A DNA stretch of 64,000 nucleotides from Propioniciclava sp. (lineage in GTDB: Bacteria; Actinomycetota; Actinomycetes; Propionibacteriales; Propionibacteriaceae), in the NCBI RefSeq assembly GCF_029977985.1, contig NZ_JARKOT010000139.1, positions 17,022-81,021 of the forward strand, in the 5' to 3' direction. Under the pieces are notes generated by a model. That model had not been told where the DNA came from and searched no databases. It worked only from the letters and a program-made list of their open reading frames with translations. Shown piece after piece: positions 42,726-51,977 of the stretch. The translations under genes were made by a program, and so were the position numbers. Position 1 is the stretch's first letter, and every line of letters starts with the position of its first letter.

Positions 42726-43507
42726 GCCTGTTGGAGTGCCGCGGCCTCGGCGTCCGGCGCGGGCCGGTCGAGGCCATCCGCGACCTCGATCTCGCGGTGT
42801 CCGCCGGCTCCTGGGTCGCCGTCGTCGGGCCGAATGGAGCCGGCAAGACCTCCCTGCTGCACGGCGTCACCGGGCTCGTCCCGGTCACGGGTCACCTCCG
42901 CCTCGACGGCGCCGATCCCCGCCGCCTCTCCCGCCGACAGCTGGCGGGTCGCGTGGCGCTGATGGCGCAGCAGCCGGTGGTGCCGCCGGGCATGACGGTG
43001 CGCGAGCTCGTGGCGCTCGGCCGGACGCCGTTCCTGCGGCAGTTCGGGACGGAGACGAAGCACGACCGGGCGGTGGTCGACCGGGAGCTCGCCCGCCTCC
43101 AGCTGGCCCCGCTCGCCGGCCGGGCCGCCGATCGACTTTCGGGTGGCGAGTTGCAGCGCGCGATGCTCGCGCGGGCGCTGTGCCAAGAGCCACGTCTGCT
43201 GCTGCTCGACGAGCCCACGAGCGCGCTCGACATCGGCCACCAGCAGACCGTCCTCGACCTGGTGGACGCGCAGCGGCGCGAGCGCGGCCTCACCGTGCTG
43301 GCCGCGATGCACGACCTGACGCTCGCCGCCCAGTACGCCGACCGGATGGTCCTGCTGGACCGTGGGCGGCTCGTCCACGACGGCGACCCGCGGGCCGTCC
43401 TGCGGCTGTCGCTGCTCAGCGACACGTACGGGGCGCGCGTCGAGGTGCTCGACCGGCCGAGCGGCCCGGCCGTCGTCCCGGTCCGGCCGGCGTCGGCGAC
43501 TGGCTGA
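42722..43507 (+). CDS. btuD: Cobalamin ABC transporter ATP-binding protein
   Basis: A 261-residue ABC ATPase of the iron-siderophore/B12 class. Walker A is GPNGAGKT (36-43), the Q-loop is in ALMAQQPVVPPG, the signature is LSGGELQRAMLARAL, Walker B is LLLLDEPTSALDIGHQ, and the switch His is in AAMHDLTLAAQ. It is coupled to btuC (ATGA) and is last in the riboswitch-controlled operon. Confidence 0.92.
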   Translation: MSLLECRGLGVRRGPVEAIRDLDLAVSAGSWVAVVGPNGAGKTSLLHGVTGLVPVTGHLRLDGADPRRLSRRQLAGRVALMAQQPVVPPGMTVRELVALGRTPFLRQFGTETKHDRAVVDRELARLQLAPLAGRAADRLSGGELQRAMLARALCQEPRLLLLDEPTSALDIGHQQTVLDLVDAQRRERGLTVLAAMHDLTLAAQYADRMVLLDRGRLVHDGDPRAVLRLSLLSDTYGARVEVLDRPSGPAVVPVRPASATG

Positions 43508-43601
43508 GGGGGCGTCCGCGTGGTGCTGCTTGCGCCTGGGGAATAGGCTTCCCACCTGAGCAGTTGTCACGGATGCCAACCCAGCGAGAGGACGAAATCC
43601 C

Positions 43602-44213
43602 ATGGCGTACACCCTTCCTGACCTCGACTACGACTACGGCGCACTGGAGCCGCACATCTCGGCCCAGATCATGGAGCTGCACCACAGCAAGCACCACCAG
43701 GCCTACGTGACCGGCGCCAACACCGCCCTCGAGAAGCTGGCCGAGGCACGCGAGAAGGGCGAGTTCGGGGCGATCAACAAGCTCGAGAAGGACCTGGCCT
43801 TCCACCTGGGCGGCCACGTGAACCACTCGGTGTTCTGGAAGAACATGTCGCCGGAAGGCGGCGGCGAGCCCGACGGCGACCTCGCCGCGGCGATCGAGGA
43901 GTTCTTCGGGGGCTTCGAGGGCTTCCAGAAGCAGTTCAACGAGGTGGCGAACGGCATCCAGGGCTCCGGCTGGTCGATGCTCGTGTGGGACACCCTCGGC
44001 CAGCGGCTCAACATCAACCAGCTCTTCGACCAGCAGGGCAACCTGCCCGTCGGCCAGCTGCCCATTCTGCAACTCGACATGTGGGAGCACGCGTTCTACC
44101 TGCAGTACAAGAACGTGAAGGGCGACTACGTGAAGGCGTGGTGGAACGTCGTCAACTGGGCCGACGTGGCCAAGCGCCTCGACGCCGCCCGCGCGGCGCA
44201 GATCGCGTACTGA
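43602..44213 (+). CDS. sodA: Superoxide dismutase (Fe/Mn family)
   Basis: A 203-residue cytosolic SOD. Metal ligands lie in [13 protein letters not shown] (first His), [13 protein letters not shown] (second His) and [12 protein letters not shown] (Asp and His). The [11 protein letters not shown] segment surrounds the active site. Propionibacterial relatives can use Fe or Mn; the metal cannot be decided from this reading. GCGAGAGGACG lies before the ATG. It is monocistronic and followed by a very long inverted repeat. Confidence 0.95.
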   Translation: MAYTLPDLDYDYGALEPHISAQIMELHHSKHHQAYVTGANTALEKLAEAREKGEFGAINKLEKDLAFHLGGHVNHSVFWKNMSPEGGGEPDGDLAAAIEEFFGGFEGFQKQFNEVANGIQGSGWSMLVWDTLGQRLNINQLFDQQGNLPVGQLPILQLDMWEHAFYLQYKNVKGDYVKAWWNVVNWADVAKRLDAARAAQIAY

Positions 44214-44253
44214 CCCACATCCCTGCGGGTCCCGCACGGGCGGGTCGCCCGAT

Positions 44254-44329
44254 CCCCTGTGTGGCAGTTGGGGCTCACGCTTGGGGCGTTGCAGCGCCCC
44301 AAACGTGAGCCCCAACTGTCACACAGGGG
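44254..44329. terminator. 35-bp near-perfect inverted repeat after sodA
   Basis: The left arm 44254-44288 pairs with 44295-44329 with only two mismatches and a six-base loop. It starts 40 bp after the sodA stop and ends about 145 bp before the rpf start. Termination of sodA is the simplest role, but the arms are much longer than usual terminators and no T-run follows. Confidence 0.75.
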
Positions 44330-44475
44330 TGGTTCCCAACCGTCGCACGCAGGGAGCCGCCCCGGGCCGGACGTGGCAACCTGACGGAAACCTGAGAATT
44401 GAGTTGTGATTCCTTAAGGATCGGCGCAATCTGGAGGAGTTGAGTTTTCTCTCACGTACCTCAGGAGAAGTTGAA

Positions 44476-45435
44476 GTGCCGATCTCGAACAAGCTGATTG
44501 CCGTGGCGACGAGCGCCGTCGTCCTCGTGGGCGGTGGCACCGCCCTCGCCCTGAACCCCGGTCAGGTCACGGCCCCCGCCCCCGTCACGGTCGCCACCCC
44601 TGCTGCCGCCGAGACCTACTCCGTCCACGTGACCGCCAACGGCGCCACGAGCGATGTCGAGGTCCAGAACCTCTCGGTTGCGTCCGCCCTGGTCGCCGCC
44701 AACGTCACCCTGAACGCGAACGACCGGGTGTCCCCCGATCTGGGCTCCACCCTCTCCGAGGGTGACACGGTCACCGTTCAGTCCGTCCGCCAGACCACGT
44801 GGACCAGGACCACCACGCTGGAGTTCTCCACCACGCAGGTCAACGATCCGACGCTCGAGAAGGGGCAGACGAAGGTCAAGACCGCCGGCGTCAACGGCGA
44901 GAAGGTCGAGACGATGGTGACCACCACTGTCGGCGGCACCGTCGAGAGCATCAATGTGGCCAGCGAGGAAGTGACCCGCGAACCCGTCAACAAGGTCGTC
45001 CTCGTCGGCACGAAGGCTCCGGTCCAGGTGACCTCGCGTTCGTCCGAGCGGCCCTCGACCAGGTCGTCCAACTCGTCCTCCTCGAGCAGCAGCTCGTCCT
45101 CCAGCAGCTCCTCCTCCAGCAGCTCTTGGTCGGACAGCTCTTCGTCCGACAGCTCTTCGTCGGACAGCTCGTCCTCTGGCGCCGGCCTCGACCTGTCTCG
45201 TGCGGCGATGTGGGACCGCATCGCCAAGTGCGAGTCGGGCGGCAACTGGTCGATCAACACCGGCAACGGGTACTACGGCGGCCTGCAGTTCAATCTCGGC
45301 ACGTGGCGTTCGGTCGGTGGCACGGACTTCGCGGCCTACCCGCACCAGGCTTCGCGCGCCGAGCAGATCACCGTGGCGAACCGCCTCTACGCCCAGCGCG
45401 GCCTGCAGCCGTGGGGATGCCGCCACGCGGCCTGA
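44476..45435 (+). CDS. rpf: Resuscitation-promoting factor (G5 and Rpf domains)
   Basis: A 319-residue secreted or membrane-anchored peptidoglycan hydrolase. An N-terminal hydrophobic segment ([22 protein letters not shown]) is followed by a DUF348-like domain (about 45-105), a G5 domain (about 110-185), a poly-serine linker with three DSSSS units (about 205-245), and the catalytic Rpf domain ([37 protein letters not shown]...WGC) with the catalytic Glu in CESGG. The GTG at 44476 was chosen because AGGAG lies eight bases upstream; an in-frame TTG at 44440 abuts another SD-like run. The intergenic stretch 44380-44420 is AT-rich and probably holds the promoter. Confidence 0.92.
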   Translation: MPISNKLIAVATSAVVLVGGGTALALNPGQVTAPAPVTVATPAAAETYSVHVTANGATSDVEVQNLSVASALVAANVTLNANDRVSPDLGSTLSEGDTVTVQSVRQTTWTRTTTLEFSTTQVNDPTLEKGQTKVKTAGVNGEKVETMVTTTVGGTVESINVASEEVTREPVNKVVLVGTKAPVQVTSRSSERPSTRSSNSSSSSSSSSSSSSSSSSSWSDSSSSDSSSSDSSSSGAGLDLSRAAMWDRIAKCESGGNWSINTGNGYYGGLQFNLGTWRSVGGTDFAAYPHQASRAEQITVANRLYAQRGLQPWGCRHAA

Positions 45436-45452
45436 TCCGCCGCCACCACTCC

Positions 45453-45494
45453 GGACGCCGGCCCCGCGCGTTGTTTCGCGCGGGGCCGGCGTCC
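45453..45494. terminator. Perfect 18-bp hairpin between convergent rpf and kup
   Basis: The arms at 45453-45470 and 45477-45494 are exactly complementary around the loop TTGTTT. It lies 17 bp after both stop codons on their respective strands and probably serves both genes. The arms include the recurrent GGACGCC/GGCGTCC motif. Confidence 0.8.
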
Positions 45495-45511
45495 GTCTGC
45501 GACATCCCCGG

Positions 45512-47482
45512 TCAGAACTCCATCTGGGAGCCGATGACGACCGTCCGGTCGGGCGGCAGATGGAAGATGCCCGTGCGACGGGCCGCGACGCTGTTGAGGG
45601 CCATGAACAACCTGCGGCGCCATTCCCACGGGCGCCATGGCCCGTCGTGCTGCAACCGCACCACCGACAGGAAGTAGCGGGCCTCGTCGGGGTCGAGGAG
45701 GAGTTCGGGAACGAGCCCGGAGCCCCAGTAGACGGCGCGCGGCACGTCCTGGGTGTCATTGAAGCCGACGTGGTACTCGAGGTACACGATTCCGTCGTCG
45801 GCCGAGCCGAGGTCGTTGGCGCGCGCCCGATCGATGTGCCGGATGTGCGGAACCGGCTCGTTGACGATGCTGACGATGACGATCGTCTCGTGGAGAACCT
45901 GGTTGTAGTCGACGTTCTCCTTCAGTGCGAGCGGCACGGTCTGGCGATCGGGGTGCGGGTAGACCGAGACGCCGGGCACGCGCGGGATGCCCGAGGCGGT
46001 GATCTCGGCGATGAAGTCTTCCAGGGGGCCCTCGAGCACGGCCCGCCGGCGCGCCACCTCGGCCGAGCCGTCGCGCCACGTCGTCATCACGAGCAGAAGC
46101 GTCGCCCCGATGAGCAGCGGCAGCCACCCGCCTGAGGGGATCTTGATCACGTTCGCCGCGAAGTAGATCATCTCGAGCCCACCGATGACGACGGCGATGG
46201 CCACCAGCCGCCACAGCGGCCAGCCCCACACCTCCTTGGCCAGCAGCAGGAACAGCGCCGTGGTGAGGATGAGCGTGCCGGTGACGGCCAGGCCGTAGGC
46301 GTTGGCGAGGTGCACCGAACTGCCGAAGGCCAGCACCAGCACGACGACGCCCACGTAGAGCATCCAGTTGATGGAGCCGATGTAGATCTGGCCGCCCTCG
46401 ACCTCCGAGGTGTGCTTCACGTGCAGGCGGGGCAGGAAGCCCAGTCGCGTCGCCTGCTGCGACACCGAGAACGCCCCCGAGATGACGGCCTGCGACGCGA
46501 TGACCGTGGCCAGCGTGGCCAGGATCACGAGCGGCAACCGCGCCCAGCTGGGGGCCAGGTGGAAGAACGGGCTGTCGATCGTCGAGGGGTCGTTGATGAT
46601 CGTGGCGCCTTGGCCGAGGTAGTTGAGCATGAGGCACGGGAAGACGACGAAGAACCACGACAGCCGGATGGGGCGCGCGCCGAAGTGACCCATGTCGGCG
46701 TACAGCGCCTCGGCGCCGGTGATGGTCAGGACGATGGCCCCCATCGCGATGAACGCGATGAACGGGCGCTCCACGATGAACTCCACCGCATACCAGGGCA
46801 GGAAGGCCTGGACGATCGTCGGATGCGCGACGATGGCCGGCAGCCCGAGCACGCCCAGCACGCCGAACCACACCACCATGACGGGGCCGAAGGCGCGGCC
46901 GACCTTCTCCGTCCCCCACCGTTGCGCGGCGAACAAGACGGTGAGCACGGCGATGGACGCCGGGACCACGAGTTCCTCGGCGTCCGGGTTCACCAGGGCC
47001 AGCCCCTCGATGGCCGACATCACCGAGATGGCCGGCGTGATGACGCTGTCGCCGTAGAACAGGGCCGCACCGGTGATGCCCAGCAGGGTCGCGACGGCGA
47101 GCCGGCGCGGCTTGTTCGCCATGGTGTGGCGCAGCAGGGCGACCAGGGCAAGGATGCCGCCCTCCCCGTCGTTGTCGGCCCGCATGACGAACGCCACGTA
47201 CTTGACCGACACGACGAGCGTCACCGACCAGAAGACGAGCGACAAGATGCCGTAGACGTCGGGCGCGTCGGGCGCCACGGCGTTGTGGTCGGCGCTGAAC
47301 ACCGTCTGCAGCGCGTAGAGCGGGCTGGTGCCGATGTCGCCGAACACGACGCCGAGCGCCGCGAGCGCCAAGGGGGCCAGGGGCCCGTGCCGGTTGTCCT
47401 CCGGCTCGGGCGGGATCACCGGCATGGCGAACCCAGCCGGGTGTTGCCCTTCGGCGTCTGATGGTTCAGGCATGCGCACCAT
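45512..47482 (-). CDS. kup: Potassium transporter Kup
   Basis: A 656-residue KUP/HAK/KT potassium-proton symporter. The family motif ALGVVFGDIGTSPLYALQTVF opens the membrane domain. About twelve helices follow, with ITGAEALYADMGHFG, PCLMLNYLGQGA and SQAVISGAFSVSQQATRLGFLPR. The last 150 residues or so form the cytoplasmic domain. The ATG at 47482 was chosen; a second ATG lies nine bases later. There is no clear SD or -10, and it follows rplQ by 91 bp across a terminator, so its promoter is uncertain. Confidence 0.93.
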   Translation of the reverse strand: MVRMPEPSDAEGQHPAGFAMPVIPPEPEDNRHGPLAPLALAALGVVFGDIGTSPLYALQTVFSADHNAVAPDAPDVYGILSLVFWSVTLVVSVKYVAFVMRADNDGEGGILALVALLRHTMANKPRRLAVATLLGITGAALFYGDSVITPAISVMSAIEGLALVNPDAEELVVPASIAVLTVLFAAQRWGTEKVGRAFGPVMVVWFGVLGVLGLPAIVAHPTIVQAFLPWYAVEFIVERPFIAFIAMGAIVLTITGAEALYADMGHFGARPIRLSWFFVVFPCLMLNYLGQGATIINDPSTIDSPFFHLAPSWARLPLVILATLATVIASQAVISGAFSVSQQATRLGFLPRLHVKHTSEVEGGQIYIGSINWMLYVGVVVLVLAFGSSVHLANAYGLAVTGTLILTTALFLLLAKEVWGWPLWRLVAIAVVIGGLEMIYFAANVIKIPSGGWLPLLIGATLLLVMTTWRDGSAEVARRRAVLEGPLEDFIAEITASGIPRVPGVSVYPHPDRQTVPLALKENVDYNQVLHETIVIVSIVNEPVPHIRHIDRARANDLGSADDGIVYLEYHVGFNDTQDVPRAVYWGSGLVPELLLDPDEARYFLSVVRLQHDGPWRPWEWRRRLFMALNSVAARRTGIFHLPPDRTVVIGSQMEF

Positions 47483-47524
47483 GGTGCACCCGTTGCGGAC
47501 CGGACGGGCGGCGTCCGGATGAGA

Positions 47525-47554
47525 AACGCCCGATCCCTTGCGGGACCGGGCGTT
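47525..47554 (-). terminator. Intrinsic terminator after rplQ (alpha operon)
   Basis: On the minus strand a 13-bp stem with one mismatch (47542-47554 with 47525-47537) and a four-base loop is followed by TTTCTC. It lies 19 bases after the rplQ stop. Confidence 0.75.
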
Positions 47555-47573
47555 CGCGCTGGTGGAGGGCGGC

Positions 47574-48104
47574 TCAGGCCTCGGCCTTCTCCTCCTCGGC
47601 GACCTCGGCGGCGGGAGCCTCGACCGGTTCCTCCGCCTTGGTGGCCTTCTCCGCCCGGGCGGCCTTCGGCGCCTTCGCAGGCTTCTTCGGCTCGCTCTTG
47701 GACGCCGCCGGCTTGGCCTTGGCCTTCGCCTTGCGGGAGTCCTCAACCGACTCGGTCACGATCTCGATGACCGCCATGGGCGCGTTGTCGCCCTGACGGT
47801 TGCCGATCTTCGTGATGCGGGTGTAGCCCCCCGGACGGTCGGCGACCTTCGGCGCGATCTCGGTGAACAGGACGTGCACGACGCCCTTGTCGGTGATCGT
47901 CTTCAGCACGACGCGACGGCTGTGCAGGTCACCGCGCTTGGCCTTGGTGATGAGCTTCTCGGCGAGCGGACGGACGCGCTTGGCCTTCGTCTCGGTCGTG
48001 GTGATCTTGCCGTGCTCGAACAGCTGACTGGCGAGGTTGGCCAGGATGATCCGCTCGTGGGACGGGCTCCCGCCCAGACGGGGACCCTTGGTGGGCTTGG
48101 GCAT
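47574..48104 (-). CDS. rplQ: 50S ribosomal protein L17
   Basis: A 176-residue protein. Residues 1 to about 118 are L17 ([52 protein letters not shown]...[23 protein letters not shown]). A low-complexity Ala/Lys/Glu tail of nearly 60 residues follows, as in several Actinobacteria. It is last in the alpha operon, 21 bp after rpoA. Confidence 0.96.
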   Translation of the reverse strand: MPKPTKGPRLGGSPSHERIILANLASQLFEHGKITTTETKAKRVRPLAEKLITKAKRGDLHSRRVVLKTITDKGVVHVLFTEIAPKVADRPGGYTRITKIGNRQGDNAPMAVIEIVTESVEDSRKAKAKAKPAASKSEPKKPAKAPKAARAEKATKAEEPVEAPAAEVAEEEKAEA

Positions 48105-48125
48105 GATTCGGTTCTCCTCGCGGTG

Positions 48126-49139
48126 TCAGTACTGGTCGGTATCGTCGTCGGCGTACTCGACCTCGTCGTAGCTGCCGAGCGCGGCGAGCGGGTCGAAGCC
48201 GGGGGCGCTGTCCTTCAGGGAGAGGCCCATCTCGTGGAGACGGAGCTTGACCTCCTCGATGGACTTGCTGCCGAAGTTGCGGATGTCGAGCAGGTCCTGC
48301 TCGGAGCGGGACACGAGCTCGGACACCGTGTGGATGCCCTCGCGCTTGAGGCAGTTGTAGCTGCGCATCGTGAGCTTCAGCTCCTCGACCGGCAGGGCGA
48401 GGTCGGCGGCCAGCTGCTCGTCGACCGGGGACGGGCCGATCTCGATGCCCTCGGCGTCCACGTTGAGTTCCCGGGCGAGGCCGAAGAGCTCCACGAGGGT
48501 GCGGCCGGCGGACGCGACGGCGTCCCGCGGGGTGATGGCCGGCTTGGTCTCGACGTCGATGATGAGGCGGTCGAAGTCGGTGCGCTGCTCGACACGGGTC
48601 GCCTCGACCTTGTAGGTCACCTTGAGGACGGGGCTGTAGATCGAGTCGACCGGGATGCGGCCGATCTCGGAGTCGACGCCCTTGTTCTGCGCGGCGGACA
48701 CGTAGCCGCGGCCACGCTCGACGACCAGTTCCATGTCGATCTTGCCGTTCTCGCCGAGGGTGGCGATGTGCAGCTCAGGGTTGTGGATCTCGACGCCGGC
48801 AGGCGGGGCGATGTCGGCGGCGGTGACAGCGCCGGCGCCGGCCTTCCGCAGGTACATCACCACGGGCTCGTCCTCCTCGGACGAAAGCACGAGCTCCTTG
48901 ACGTTCAGGATGATCTCCGTCACGTCCTCGACCACACCCGGAAGGGTGGAGAACTCGTGGGCGTTGCCCTCGATCTTGATGCTCGTCACGGCTGCGCCCG
49001 GGATGGACGACAGCAGCGTGCGGCGCATCGAGTTGCCGAGGGTGTAGCCGAATCCCGGCTCCAGCGGCTCGATGACGAACCGGGAGCGGAAGTCGTCCAC
49101 GACCTCCTCGGTCAGCGCGGGGCGCTGTGCGATCAGCAT
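48126..49139 (-). CDS. rpoA: DNA-directed RNA polymerase subunit alpha
   Basis: A 337-residue subunit. The N-terminal domain has [39 protein letters not shown]. The C-terminal domain (about 250-320) has [55 protein letters not shown]. The start at 49139 gives [12 protein letters not shown], the usual actinobacterial start, with GGAAAGGAAG upstream; the six-residue upstream extension is rejected. Confidence 0.97.
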   Translation of the reverse strand: MLIAQRPALTEEVVDDFRSRFVIEPLEPGFGYTLGNSMRRTLLSSIPGAAVTSIKIEGNAHEFSTLPGVVEDVTEIILNVKELVLSSEEDEPVVMYLRKAGAGAVTAADIAPPAGVEIHNPELHIATLGENGKIDMELVVERGRGYVSAAQNKGVDSEIGRIPVDSIYSPVLKVTYKVEATRVEQRTDFDRLIIDVETKPAITPRDAVASAGRTLVELFGLARELNVDAEGIEIGPSPVDEQLAADLALPVEELKLTMRSYNCLKREGIHTVSELVSRSEQDLLDIRNFGSKSIEEVKLRLHEMGLSLKDSAPGFDPLAALGSYDEVEYADDDTDQY

Positions 49140-49228
49140 GTGTTTCTTCCTTTCCACCGCCCACTATTTGACGGCGTCCAGAGGGCCCGGCACGGTGCCG
49201 GACCCGATGGGGATCTGCGCGGGCAGGC

Positions 49229-49262
49229 GTCCGGGGCGGCCGATGGACCGGCCGCCCCGGAC
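49229..49262. promoter_or_regulatory. 14-bp perfect hairpin between rpsD and rpoA
   Basis: The arms at 49229-49242 and 49249-49262 are complementary with a six-base loop, starting eight bases after the rpsD stop. There is no T-run, so it may attenuate or stabilise the transcript rather than fully terminate it. Confidence 0.55.
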
Positions 49263-49269
49263 TCCTCGC

Positions 49270-49875
49270 TCACTTGGAGTAGAGCTCGACGATCAGCTGT
49301 TCGGAAACGTCGATCGTGATCTGGTCGCGGGTCGGCAGTTGGTGCACGAGGATCCGCATGCGGTTCGGGCGCACGGTGAGCCACGCCGGGACGACGCGCT
49401 CGTGGTGCAGCTCGCGGGCGATCACGAACGGATCCGCGTTGATCGACTTCGGCTTGACATCGATGATGTCGTAAGCCGACACGCGGTAGCTCGGGATGTT
49501 GACCTTCTTGCCGTTGACCAGGAAGTGGCCGTGGACGACGAGCTGACGCGCCTGGCGGCGGGTCGACGCGAAGCCGGCGCGGTAGATCACGTTGTCGAGA
49601 CGGCTCTCGAGGATCTGCAGCAGCACCTCACCGGTCTTGCCGGGCTTGCGCACGGCCTCCTCGTAGTAGCGGCGGAACTGCTTCTCGAGGACGCCGTAGG
49701 CGAAGCGGGCCTTCTGCTTCTCCTTGAGCTGGAGCAGGTACTCCGACTCCTTGATGCGCCCGCGGCCGTGCTGCCCCGGGGGGTACGCGCGACGCTCGAA
49801 CGCCTTGTCGTTGCCCACCAGGTCGGTGCCGAGCCGGCGGGACTTCTTGGTGATGGGTCCGGTGTAACGGGCCAT
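49270..49875 (-). CDS. rpsD: 30S ribosomal protein S4
   Basis: A 201-residue primary rRNA-binding protein. It begins MARYTGPITKKSRRLG; the S4 RNA-binding domain (about 92-155) contains LESRLDNVIYRAGFASTRRQARQLVVHGHFLVNGKKVNIPSY. No zinc-cysteine motif is present at the N-terminus, so this is the C-minus form. It lies between rpsK and rpoA as usual. Confidence 0.97.
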   Translation of the reverse strand: MARYTGPITKKSRRLGTDLVGNDKAFERRAYPPGQHGRGRIKESEYLLQLKEKQKARFAYGVLEKQFRRYYEEAVRKPGKTGEVLLQILESRLDNVIYRAGFASTRRQARQLVVHGHFLVNGKKVNIPSYRVSAYDIIDVKPKSINADPFVIARELHHERVVPAWLTVRPNRMRILVHQLPTRDQITIDVSEQLIVELYSK

Positions 49876-49904
49876 GGTTGATCAGTCCTTCTCTTTCTGC
49901 TCGG

Positions 49905-50327
49905 TCAGACGCGACGACGCTTGGGCGGGCGGCAGCCGTTGTGCGGCACCGGGGTCACGTCGGAGATCGGACCGATCTCCAGACCCAGAGCGCCGAGGCT
50001 GCGGATCGCGGTCTCGCGGCCCGAGCCCGGGCCCTTGACGAAGACGTCCACGCGCTTCATGCCGTGCTCCATGGCGCGGCGTCCGGCGGCCTCGGCGGCC
50101 ATCTGGGCGGCGAACGGCGTCGACTTGCGGGAGCCCTTGAAGCCGACGGTGCCGGCGGACGCCCAGCTGATCACGGCGCCGTTGGCGTCGGTGATCGAGA
50201 TGATGGTGTTGTTGAACGTGCTCTTGATGTGCGCCTGGCCGGCGGTGACGTTCTTCTTCTCCTTGCGGCGGACCTTCGTCTTCGCCGCGGCGGCGGACTG
50301 CGCCTTGGTACGGCCTGCGGTAGCCAT
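49905..50327 (-). CDS. rpsK: 30S ribosomal protein S11
   Basis: A 140-residue protein with [46 protein letters not shown] and the C-terminal [20 protein letters not shown]. The ATG is preceded by AAAGGAGAA. It is between rpsM and rpsD. Confidence 0.97.
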   Translation of the reverse strand: MATAGRTKAQSAAAAKTKVRRKEKKNVTAGQAHIKSTFNNTIISITDANGAVISWASAGTVGFKGSRKSTPFAAQMAAEAAGRRAMEHGMKRVDVFVKGPGSGRETAIRSLGALGLEIGPISDVTPVPHNGCRPPKRRRV

Positions 50328-50359
50328 GTGTCAGTTCTCCTTTAGCCCGAGGCGCCGCG

Positions 50360-50734
50360 TCAGCGGGCCTTCTTCTTCACGGCGACAGCCTTCTTGCTGC
50401 CCTTGCGGGTGCGCGCGTTGGTGCGCGTGCGCTGGCCACGCACGGGCAGGCCCATGCGGTGGCGGCGGCCCTGGTAGCTGCCGATCTCGATCTTGCGGCG
50501 GATGTCCGCGGCGACCGTGCGACGCAGGTCGCCCTCGGTCTCGTAGTTGGCTTCGATGAAGTCACGCATCGCGACGAGTTGCTCGTCGGTCAGGTCCTTC
50601 ACGCGGACGTCGCCGCTGACTCCGGTGGCGGCGAGGATCTCCTTGGCCCGGGTGCGACCGATGCCGAAGATGTAGGTGAGGCCGATCTCGGTGCGCTTCT
50701 CGCGCGGGAGATCGACTCCGATGAGTCGTGCCAT
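50360..50734 (-). CDS. rpsM: 30S ribosomal protein S13
   Basis: A 124-residue protein: [34 protein letters not shown] at the start and [18 protein letters not shown] near the end. AAAGGAA precedes the ATG. Confidence 0.97.
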   Translation of the reverse strand: MARLIGVDLPREKRTEIGLTYIFGIGRTRAKEILAATGVSGDVRVKDLTDEQLVAMRDFIEANYETEGDLRRTVAADIRRKIEIGSYQGRRHRMGLPVRGQRTRTNARTRKGSKKAVAVKKKAR

Positions 50735-51009
50735 CAGGCGTTCCTTTCGTCTCTCCGGCCGTCCGGGCCGGCGAAGGTGTGTGGCGTGACGCGTCCCGTG
50801 CGCCTGAGCGCGGGCCCCGGCCTTCGTCCGGAGGTGGAACCAGTCGGGTTGGCTTGCGGGCTCACGCGCCCGCCCCGGCTGGGGCTGCTGTCACGTTCTC
50901 TGTCACCGCTCGCCGCGGGGGCTGGTGTTCGCTCCCGCTCACGCTCGGTTCATTCAGTTGTCACCGCTTGTGCGGTGTGGGGATCGCTCCCCGCCCCGCC
51001 CCAGGGGCG
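50735..51009. other. 275-bp gap between rpsM and rpmJ
   Basis: This stretch is unusually long for the middle of the alpha operon. I see no reading frame with a ribosome-binding site, no two-box promoter and no long hairpin; only short palindromes (for example GGGGATCGCTCCCC near 50979). An internal promoter could still be present. Confidence 0.5.
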
Positions 51010-51123
51010 TCAGCCCTGGCGCTGCTTGTGGCGCGGGTTCTCGCAGATCACCATCACGCGACCGTGCCGGCGGATGACCTTGCACTTGTCGCAGATCTTC
51101 TTGACGCTCGGCTGAACCTTCAT
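51010..51123 (-). CDS. rpmJ: 50S ribosomal protein L36
   Basis: A 37-residue protein that reads [16 protein letters not shown], then a basic stretch ending [12 protein letters not shown]. The CxxC...C...H zinc ribbon is complete, so this is the zinc-binding form. It lies between infA and rpsM, as expected. Confidence 0.95.
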   Translation of the reverse strand: MKVQPSVKKICDKCKVIRRHGRVMVICENPRHKQRQG

Positions 51124-51204
51124 CGAGCTACTTTCTCTGCTGTGTCCGGGCGCGGCGTGGCCGTGCTCGGACGGGGACGGACATCGACGTTCGGGTGAAC
51201 GCGA

Positions 51205-51426
51205 CTACTTGTGCCGGTAGACGATGCGGCCGCGCGTGAGATCGTAGGGGGACAGCTCGACGACCACTCGGTCGGCGGGAAGGATGCGGATGTAGTGCTG
51301 CCGCATCTTGCCGCTGATGGTCGCCAGAACCTTGTGCCCGTTCCCGAGTTCCACCCGGAACATCGCGTTGGGCAGCGCCTCGACGACGGTGCCCTCCATT
51401 TCGAGGGCGCCTTCCTTCTTGGCCAT
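51205..51426 (-). CDS. infA: Translation initiation factor IF-1
   Basis: A 73-residue OB-fold protein: [73 protein letters not shown] in outline, matching IF-1 along its full length. TTAGGAGATC precedes the ATG. It is first in the infA-rpmJ-rpsM-rpsK-rpsD-rpoA-rplQ unit, with a good promoter upstream. Confidence 0.97.
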   Translation of the reverse strand: MAKKEGALEMEGTVVEALPNAMFRVELGNGHKVLATISGKMRQHYIRILPADRVVVELSPYDLTRGRIVYRHK

Positions 51427-51453
51427 GATCTCCTAAGTCGTTCGGACGCAGTT

Positions 51454-51473
51454 GTCACCTGGACACAGGTGAC
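51454..51473 (-). promoter_or_regulatory. 8-bp perfect inverted repeat in the infA leader
   Basis: GTCACCTG, four bases, CAGGTGAC. It lies immediately after the expected transcription start (near 51476) and about 28 bp before the infA ATG, so it would form a hairpin at the 5' end of the mRNA or an operator just downstream of the promoter. Confidence 0.45.
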
Positions 51474-51482
51474 CGACAGTCC

Positions 51483-51511
51483 ATATTACTCCAGCCCTAC
51501 AGCGCGCTCAA
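51483..51511 (-). promoter_or_regulatory. Sigma-70-type promoter of the alpha operon (infA)
   Basis: On the minus strand TTGAGC (51506-51511), a 17-bp spacer and TAATAT (51483-51488). It is the best two-box promoter in the window. Confidence 0.75.
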
Positions 51512-51527
51512 ATCGGCGGCGTTCGGC

Positions 51528-51908
51528 TCACAGCAGGGTGAGGAGCACCAGGATCACGACGACGAGGAGCGCCATCGCGGCGGCCGCCCCGACCATGACG
51601 GTCATCAGCACCGGGAACGGACGCGGACCGCCCGAAGGCGTCAGCTCGCCGGGCTGGCCGGATCCGACGGGGACGATGGCGGGTGTGTCGTGGGTCGCCA
51701 GGGGGGGCAGTTCGGCGACGATGCCGGCGACCTCCCCCAGCCGGCTCGCGGAGAACAGGGTGTCGAGGTGCGCGCGGTAGGCGTCGGCGGCCACCTTGCC
51801 GTCGCCGTACGCCTCGTTGAGGCGGGCGATGAGGCGGTTTCGCTCGGCCTCGTCGAGCGGCGCGTCCGGCGTGGACACGTACTTCGACGACCTGGGCAGT
51901 TCGGGCAT
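51528..51908 (-). CDS. DUF1707-domain membrane protein
   Basis: A 126-residue protein. Residues about 17-66 (DEAERNRLIARLNEAYGDGKVAADAYRAHLDTLFSASRLGEVAGIVAELP) match the DUF1707 helical domain found in many actinobacterial membrane proteins. A linker and one C-terminal transmembrane helix (VLMTVMVGAAAAMALLVVVILVLLTLL) follow. The function is unknown. TACAGT six bases before the ATG suggests a leaderless mRNA. Confidence 0.85.
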   Translation of the reverse strand: MPELPRSSKYVSTPDAPLDEAERNRLIARLNEAYGDGKVAADAYRAHLDTLFSASRLGEVAGIVAELPPLATHDTPAIVPVGSGQPGELTPSGGPRPFPVLMTVMVGAAAAMALLVVVILVLLTLL

Positions 51909-51914
51909 GGCTTC

Positions 51915-51920
51915 ACTGTA
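51915..51920 (-). promoter_or_regulatory. Candidate -10 element (TACAGT) of a leaderless promoter
   Basis: Minus-strand TACAGT, six bases (GAAGCC), then the ATG of the DUF1707 gene at 51908. Confidence 0.45.
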
Positions 51921-51977
51921 GTTGCTTCCGCCACGGCGGACCTCCCGCCGAAGCGGCGCCGGTTGCGCCGAACGCCC

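Noticed and set aside
44330..44475. c-di-AMP (ydaO-type) riboswitch before rpf
   Set aside because: Often present before actinobacterial rpf genes, but the conserved core is not seen and the interval is too short.
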